DNA of 17,039 nt from DATJBC01 sp035515515 (GTDB lineage Bacteria; Actinomycetota; Acidimicrobiia; Acidimicrobiales; UBA8190), in assembly GCA_035515515.1 (NCBI GenBank), contig DATJBC010000042.1, positions 1-17,039 of the forward strand, given 5' to 3'. A model generated the notes under the pieces. That model searched no databases. It was not told the DNA's origin and was given only the letters and a program-made list of their open reading frames with translations. Numbering within the stretch: the first letter of the stretch is position 1; every line of letters starts with the position of its first letter. This document shows positions 13,986 to 17,039 of the stretch, piece by piece. Position numbers and translations under genes: made by a program.

Positions 13986-14194
13986 GGGGGGCGCTGCCGG
14001 CGCCGGGCCACGGGCTCGGTCCACCACCGCCCGCTGAAGCGCCACGCCGCGGGGCGCGCCGGCTGTTCGTCGCGGGGCAGGGGCTTGGGCCACGCCTCCT
14101 CGACGGCGGTGACGATGGCGGCCAGCACGGCGGGCTCGGGCACGGGGCGCACCGACACCACCTGGGTCGTCCGGTGCTCGGGGGCGTCGGTCAC
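13973..14194 (-). CDS. accE: Acyl-CoA carboxylase epsilon subunit
   Basis: Small actinobacterial accessory subunit that binds and stimulates the carboxyltransferase and biotin-carboxylase chains of acyl-CoA carboxylase. The protein is 73 residues, normal for the family. An N-terminal strand (VVSVRPVPEP) is followed by the characteristic helix with Leu/Ala/Ile/Val spacing (AVLAAIVTAVEEAW), a variable Pro/Arg linker and a Trp/Arg-rich end (AAWRFSGRWWTEP). Its GTG overlaps the beta-subunit stop by four bases (14191-14194), so translation is probably coupled. That coupling and position right after the beta gene are the strongest evidence, because the family is weakly conserved. No biotin carboxylase/BCCP alpha subunit lies in the window. 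Confidence 0.85.
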   Translation of the reverse strand: MTDAPEHRTTQVVSVRPVPEPAVLAAIVTAVEEAWPKPLPRDEQPARPAAWRFSGRWWTEPVARRRQRPPVSR

Positions 14195-15747
14195 AACGGC
14201 ACGTTCCCGTGCTTGCGCTTGGGCAGCTCCTCGCGCTTGGAGGCCAGGAGGCGCAGGCTGCGCACGAGCACCCGGCGCGTCTCGGCCGGGTCGATCACGT
14301 CGTCGACGTAGCCGCGCTCGGCCGCCACGTAGGGGTTGGCGTAGCGCTCGGAGTACTCCTCGACGAGCTCGGCGCGCCGGGCCGCGGGGTCGGCGGCCTC
14401 GGCCAGCTCCCGGCGGTAGACGATCTCCACCGCCCCCTGCGGGCCCATGACGGCGAGCTCGGCCGACGGCCAGGCGAAGGCGAGGTCGGCGCCGATCGAC
14501 TTGGAGTTCATGACGACATAGGCCCCGCCGTAGGCCTTGCGCGTCACGACCTGGATGCGGGGCACCGTGGACTCGCAGTAGGCGTAGAGGAGCTTGGCGC
14601 CGTGGCGGATGATGCCGCCGTACTCCTGGTCGGTGCCGGGCATGAACCCGGGCACGTCCACGAAGGTCACCAGCGGGATGTTGAAGGCGTCGCAGGTGCG
14701 CACGAAGCGGGCCGCCTTCTCCGAGGAGTCGATGTCGAGCACGCCGGCGAGCACGGCGGGCTGGTTCCCGACGACGCCCACCACCCGGCCGTCGATGCGG
14801 GCGAAGCCGCAGGTGATGCTCATGGCCCAGTGGGGGTGCACCTCGAAGTAGTCGCCCTCGTCCACGACCGACGTGATGACCCGCTTCATGTCGTAGGGCT
14901 GCGTGGGCGACGCCGGCATCAGGTCGACGAGCTCGGGCGTGCCCCGGTCGGGGTCGTCGTCGGTGTCGACGACGGGGGGCTCCTCGAGGTTGTTGGAGGG
15001 CAGGAACGACAGCAGGTAGCGGACCTCGTCGAGGCACGTCTTCTCGTCGGGGGCCACGAAGGTGGCCACCCCCGACTTCGTGGCGTGGCTCATGGCGCCA
15101 CCGAGCTCCTCGAGCGACACGTCCTCGCCGGTGACGGTCTTCACCACGTCGGGGCCGGTGATGAACATGTGGCTCGACTGGTTGACCATGAAGATGAAGT
15201 CGGTGATGGCCGGCGAGTAGACGGCCCCCCCGGCGCAGGGCCCCAGGACGACGCTGATCTGGGGGATCACGCCCGAGGCGCGCACGTTGCGGTGGAAGAT
15301 GCCGCCGTAGGCGTGGAGCGACACCACCCCCTCCTGGATCCGGGCCCCCGCCCCGTCGTTCAGCCCGATCATGGGGACGCCGATCGACTCCGCCAGGTCC
15401 ATCACCTTGTGGATCTTCTCGGCGAAGACCTCGCCCAGGGCCCCCCCGAAGACCGTGAAGTCCTGGCTGAACACGCACACCCGGCGCCCGTCGATGGTCC
15501 CGAACCCGGTGATCACCCCGTCGGTGTAGGGACGCTTGTCCTCGAGGCCCATGCCGTGCGCCCGGTGGCGGGCCAGCATGTCGAGCTCCTGGAACGACCC
15601 GTCGTCGAGGAGGTACTCGATGCGCTCCCGGGCCGTCATCTTGCCCTTGGCGTGCTGACGCTCCACGGCGTGCGGCGAGCCGGCGTGCAGGGCCTCTTCC
15701 TTGCGGGCCTTGAGCTCCGCCAACCGTTGTGACATGGGGTGATCCAT
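14191..15747 (-). CDS. pccB: Acyl-CoA (propionyl-CoA type) carboxylase beta subunit, carboxyltransferase
   Basis: Transfers carboxyl from carboxybiotin to acyl-CoA, typically propionyl-CoA to methylmalonyl-CoA. The 518-residue protein has two crotonase-fold halves. The N-terminal half carries QDFTVFGGALGEVFAEKI (95-112), LNDGAGARIQEGV (129-141) and the first oxyanion motif GPCAGGAVYSPA (169-180). The C-terminal half carries VDVPGFMPGTDQEYGGIIRHGAKLLYAY (363-390), the second oxyanion motif RKAYGGAY (403-410) and AWPSAELAVMGPQGAV (425-440). ATG 15747 is preferred over the in-frame ATG four codons later because TAGCCT lies eight bases upstream. The residue after GGAY is Val411 (see findings). 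The epsilon subunit follows with a four-base overlap. The context with ethylmalonyl-CoA mutase suggests handling of propionyl-CoA from that route, but acetyl- or butyryl-CoA activity is possible. Confidence 0.93.
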   Translation of the reverse strand: MDHPMSQRLAELKARKEEALHAGSPHAVERQHAKGKMTARERIEYLLDDGSFQELDMLARHRAHGMGLEDKRPYTDGVITGFGTIDGRRVCVFSQDFTVFGGALGEVFAEKIHKVMDLAESIGVPMIGLNDGAGARIQEGVVSLHAYGGIFHRNVRASGVIPQISVVLGPCAGGAVYSPAITDFIFMVNQSSHMFITGPDVVKTVTGEDVSLEELGGAMSHATKSGVATFVAPDEKTCLDEVRYLLSFLPSNNLEEPPVVDTDDDPDRGTPELVDLMPASPTQPYDMKRVITSVVDEGDYFEVHPHWAMSITCGFARIDGRVVGVVGNQPAVLAGVLDIDSSEKAARFVRTCDAFNIPLVTFVDVPGFMPGTDQEYGGIIRHGAKLLYAYCESTVPRIQVVTRKAYGGAYVVMNSKSIGADLAFAWPSAELAVMGPQGAVEIVYRRELAEAADPAARRAELVEEYSERYANPYVAAERGYVDDVIDPAETRRVLVRSLRLLASKREELPKRKHGNVPL

Positions 15748-15755
15748 GGCCGTCG

Positions 15756-15761
15756 AGGCTA
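15756..15761 (-). promoter_or_regulatory. Candidate -10 box TAGCCT for leaderless pccB
   Basis: On the minus strand TAGCCT ends eight bases before the ATG at 15747. A plus-strand TACCGG at 15760-15765 shares its two TA bases and lies six bases before a GTG at 15772, so divergent transcription from the same spot is conceivable. Confidence 0.45.
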
Positions 15762-15926
15762 CCGGAGCGCCGTGGACGCCCCCGGCCGGGCCCGCGGCGC
15801 GCAAGGTCCCCGACAAGCCCACGTTTCCCCACAAGGCGGTGGCGCAGTGGCTCGACCAGGGCGACGAGGGAGGACGCGCCGGTCGTAGACGTGCCGGCCG
15901 ACCCGAGCCTCGCCCCCGTCGAGCGG

Positions 15927-15931
15927 GGAGG
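15927..15931 (+). promoter_or_regulatory. Shine-Dalgarno GGAGG for livG
   Basis: The purine run around GGAGG (within GGGGAGGGGA) lies five bases before the TTG at 15937 and decides that rare start, together with the ABC-domain N-terminus. Confidence 0.5.
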
Positions 15932-15936
15932 GGACG

Positions 15937-16707
15937 TTGCAGGCACGACTCGAAGTGACAGGCGCTGAGGTCCGCTTCGGCGGCATCGCCGCGCTGCGCG
16001 GCGTGGACCTGACCGTGGACGGCGGGGGCGTCACGGGGCTCATCGGCCCCAACGGCGCCGGGAAGACCACGTTGTTCAACGTCGTCACCGGCCTCCAGAA
16101 GGCCCAGCGCGGCCACGTCCGCCTCGACGGCGCCGAGATCGGCCACCTGGCCCCGCACCGCCGGGCCCGGCTGGGCATCGCCCGCACCTTCCAGCGCCTC
16201 GAGGTCTTCGGGTCGCTCACCGTGCGCGAGAACATCCTCGTGGCGGCGGAGATCCGCCGGCGCTGGGCACGGGACGGCTCCAACCCCCGCACGGTGGCCG
16301 ACGCCGTCATCGACGAGGTGGGGCTGCGCCCGGTGGCCCGGGTGCGCTGCGACACGCTGCCCACCGGCATCGCCCGCCTGGTCGAGGTGGGCCGGGCGCT
16401 GGCCACCCAGCCCCGCATCGTCCTCCTCGACGAGCCCTCCTCGGGACTGGACGAGGCCGAGACCGACGCGCTGGGCACGCTGCTCGCCCGCCTGGCCGGC
16501 CGGGGCGTGGGGGTGCTGCTCGTCGAGCACGACGTCGAGCTGGTGATGTCGGTGTGCAGCCGCATCTCGGTGCTCGACTTCGGCCGCATCCTGGCGGTGG
16601 GCACCCCGGCCGAGATCCGCGCCGACCCCGAGGTGCGGGCCGCCTACCTCGGCACCGAGGACCCCGACGCCGACCCCGGACGCGAGGTGGCCGATGCCCT
16701 CGCCTGA
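15937..16707 (+). CDS. livG: ABC transporter ATPase, LivG-type (branched-chain amino acid/related uptake)
   Basis: ATP-binding subunit of a hydrophobic-amino-acid-type importer, acting at the inner face of the membrane. The 256-residue protein has Walker A GPNGAGKTT (37-45), Q-loop RTFQRL (83-88), Walker B IVLLDEPSSGLD (161-172) and switch histidine VEHD (H198). RTFQRLEVFGSLTVRENILVAA is the LivG signature region, and the C-terminus (EIRADPEVRAAYLG) is the usual LivG tail that packs on the permease. The ABC signature reads LPTGIARLVEVGRAL (141-155), without the usual LSGGQ or LSYGQQ. TTG is used as start. It overlaps livF by 14 bases. The permeases and binding protein are not in the window, so the substrate is unknown and may be amides, urea or carboxylates as well as amino acids. 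Confidence 0.92.
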   Translation: MQARLEVTGAEVRFGGIAALRGVDLTVDGGGVTGLIGPNGAGKTTLFNVVTGLQKAQRGHVRLDGAEIGHLAPHRRARLGIARTFQRLEVFGSLTVRENILVAAEIRRRWARDGSNPRTVADAVIDEVGLRPVARVRCDTLPTGIARLVEVGRALATQPRIVLLDEPSSGLDEAETDALGTLLARLAGRGVGVLLVEHDVELVMSVCSRISVLDFGRILAVGTPAEIRADPEVRAAYLGTEDPDADPGREVADALA

Positions 16708-17039
16708 GCACGACGCCGCCCCGGCGCGCCGCCCGGTCATCGAGCTGCGCGCCGTGCAGGCCGGCTACGGGCGCATCGAGGTGCTCCACGACGTGGACCT
16801 GGCCCTGCGGGCCGGCGACGTCCTCGCCCTGCTGGGCCCCAACGGCGCCGGCAAGTCGACCACCCTCAAGGTGGTCGCCGGGCTGCTCACCCCGGCGCAC
16901 GGGTGCTTCCACGTGCTCGGGCGCCACATGAACGGCGTGGCCCCCGAGGCCCTGGCGCGCGCCGGGGTGTGCACGATCCCCGAGGGCCGCGGGGTGTTCC
17001 CCAACCTCACCGTCACCGAGAACCTGCGCATGATGACCT
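16694..17039 (+). CDS. livF: ABC transporter ATPase, LivF-type (3' partial)
   Basis: Second ATP-binding subunit of the same importer, cut by the window end after about 115 residues. The ATG at 16694 lies within the last codons of livG, an overlap of 14 bases that implies coupled translation. About 14 Pro/Ala-rich residues precede the domain (VIELRAVQAGYGRIEVLHDV). Walker A is GPNGAGKST, and the Q-loop region reads CTIPEGRGVFPNLTVTENL, where PEGR...FPNLTV is diagnostic of LivF rather than LivG. The signature, Walker B and switch histidine lie beyond the window. Confidence 0.93.
   Translation, partial: MPSPEHDAAPARRPVIELRAVQAGYGRIEVLHDVDLALRAGDVLALLGPNGAGKSTTLKVVAGLLTPAHGCFHVLGRHMNGVAPEALARAGVCTIPEGRGVFPNLTVTENLRMMT

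Larger units (their letters stand above)
15749..15968 (+). pseudogene. Possible frameshifted small coding remnant upstream of livG
   Basis: The 189-base gap between the divergent carboxylase and livG is not plain spacer. From about 15749 to 15868 the frame containing KVPDKPTFPHKAVAQWLDQG (15803-15862) has nearly all third positions G or C. At the G-run 15868-15870 this signal stops and moves to the next frame, which reads EDAPVVDVPADPSLAPVE (15870-15923), then continues less convincingly to a TGA at 15966-15968. Removing one G would join the two into one small protein. I do not recognise it, and the start is unresolved: ATG 15746 lies in the CCATGG shared with the pccB start, and GTG 15772 is in a different frame. 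It may be a decayed gene, a sequencing error, or chance. Confidence 0.35.

Noticed and set aside
14209..15732. Long plus-strand open frame opposite pccB
   Set aside because: It is antisense to a carboxyltransferase with both oxyanion motifs. Its His/Gly/Val/Asp-rich composition is typical of a shadow frame.
15735..15735. Alternative pccB start at the second in-frame ATG (MSQRL)
   Set aside because: Possible, but the upstream ATG at 15747 sits eight bases from a TANNNT box as at other genes here, and no ribosome site precedes the inner ATG.
1..17039. tRNA, rRNA, CRISPR array, insertion sequence, phage or defence genes, riboswitch
   Set aside because: Both strands were read for these. No repeat-spacer array, transposase motif, tRNA-like cloverleaf or B12 riboswitch-like stretch was seen, and the gaps are too short to hold most of them.

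Overview
The window is very G+C-rich (about three quarters G+C by eye) and almost entirely coding, with strong third-position G/C bias. It holds 17 genes that I accept, two of them cut by the window edges, plus one damaged coding-like stretch. No RNA gene, insertion sequence, CRISPR array or phage gene is visible, and no gene-free stretch exceeds 190 bases. The gene set (acyl-CoA carboxylase with a separate epsilon subunit, MeaA-type B12 mutase, LysC with a likely internal beta start, frequent GTG starts, probable leaderless promoters) points to an actinobacterium. Acidimicrobiia is my best guess, but that is inference, not proof.

Layout. 1-1344: C-terminal part of a fused alpha/beta E1 of a 2-oxoacid dehydrogenase. 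1393-2655: type II NADH dehydrogenase. 2652-3746: APH-fold small-molecule kinase, joined to the previous gene by a 4-base overlap. 3793-4785: uncharacterised probable lipocalin-like protein. 4832-5500: PhoU. 5514-6542 and 6601-7818 (minus strand): aspartate-semialdehyde dehydrogenase and aspartokinase, the first two steps of the aspartate amino-acid family. 7913-8671 and 8721-9275: two cyclophilins in tandem, one membrane-anchored and one soluble. 9301-9981 (minus): S51/cyanophycinase-like serine hydrolase. 10068-10949: short-chain dehydrogenase. 11051-11905 and 11956-13965: 3-hydroxybutyryl-CoA dehydrogenase and ethylmalonyl-CoA mutase. 13973-14194 and 14191-15747 (minus): acyl-CoA carboxylase epsilon and beta subunits. 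15937-16707 and 16694-17039: LivG and LivF ATPases of a branched-chain amino-acid-type ABC importer, the second cut by the window end.

The right half has a coherent acyl-CoA theme. The 3-hydroxybutyryl-CoA dehydrogenase, ethylmalonyl-CoA mutase and propionyl-CoA-type carboxylase are three activities of the ethylmalonyl-CoA route of acetyl-CoA assimilation. The remaining enzymes (crotonyl-CoA carboxylase/reductase, methylsuccinyl-CoA dehydrogenase, mesaconyl-CoA hydratase, lyase) are not in this window, so a whole pathway is not shown.

The most striking unlisted pattern is regulatory. Seven genes that begin a transcription unit have a TANNNT hexamer ending exactly 6 or 8 bases before the start codon, and no Shine-Dalgarno. 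Most genes downstream in a unit instead carry a purine-rich Shine-Dalgarno or a translationally coupled start. This suggests widespread leaderless transcription. Also notable are a strong internal ribosome site in the aspartokinase gene that would make a separate regulatory beta chain, a frameshifted coding-like remnant at 15749-15968, and a kinase plus probable lipocalin-like gene pair with no described pathway. No clearly new defence or mobile system was found.
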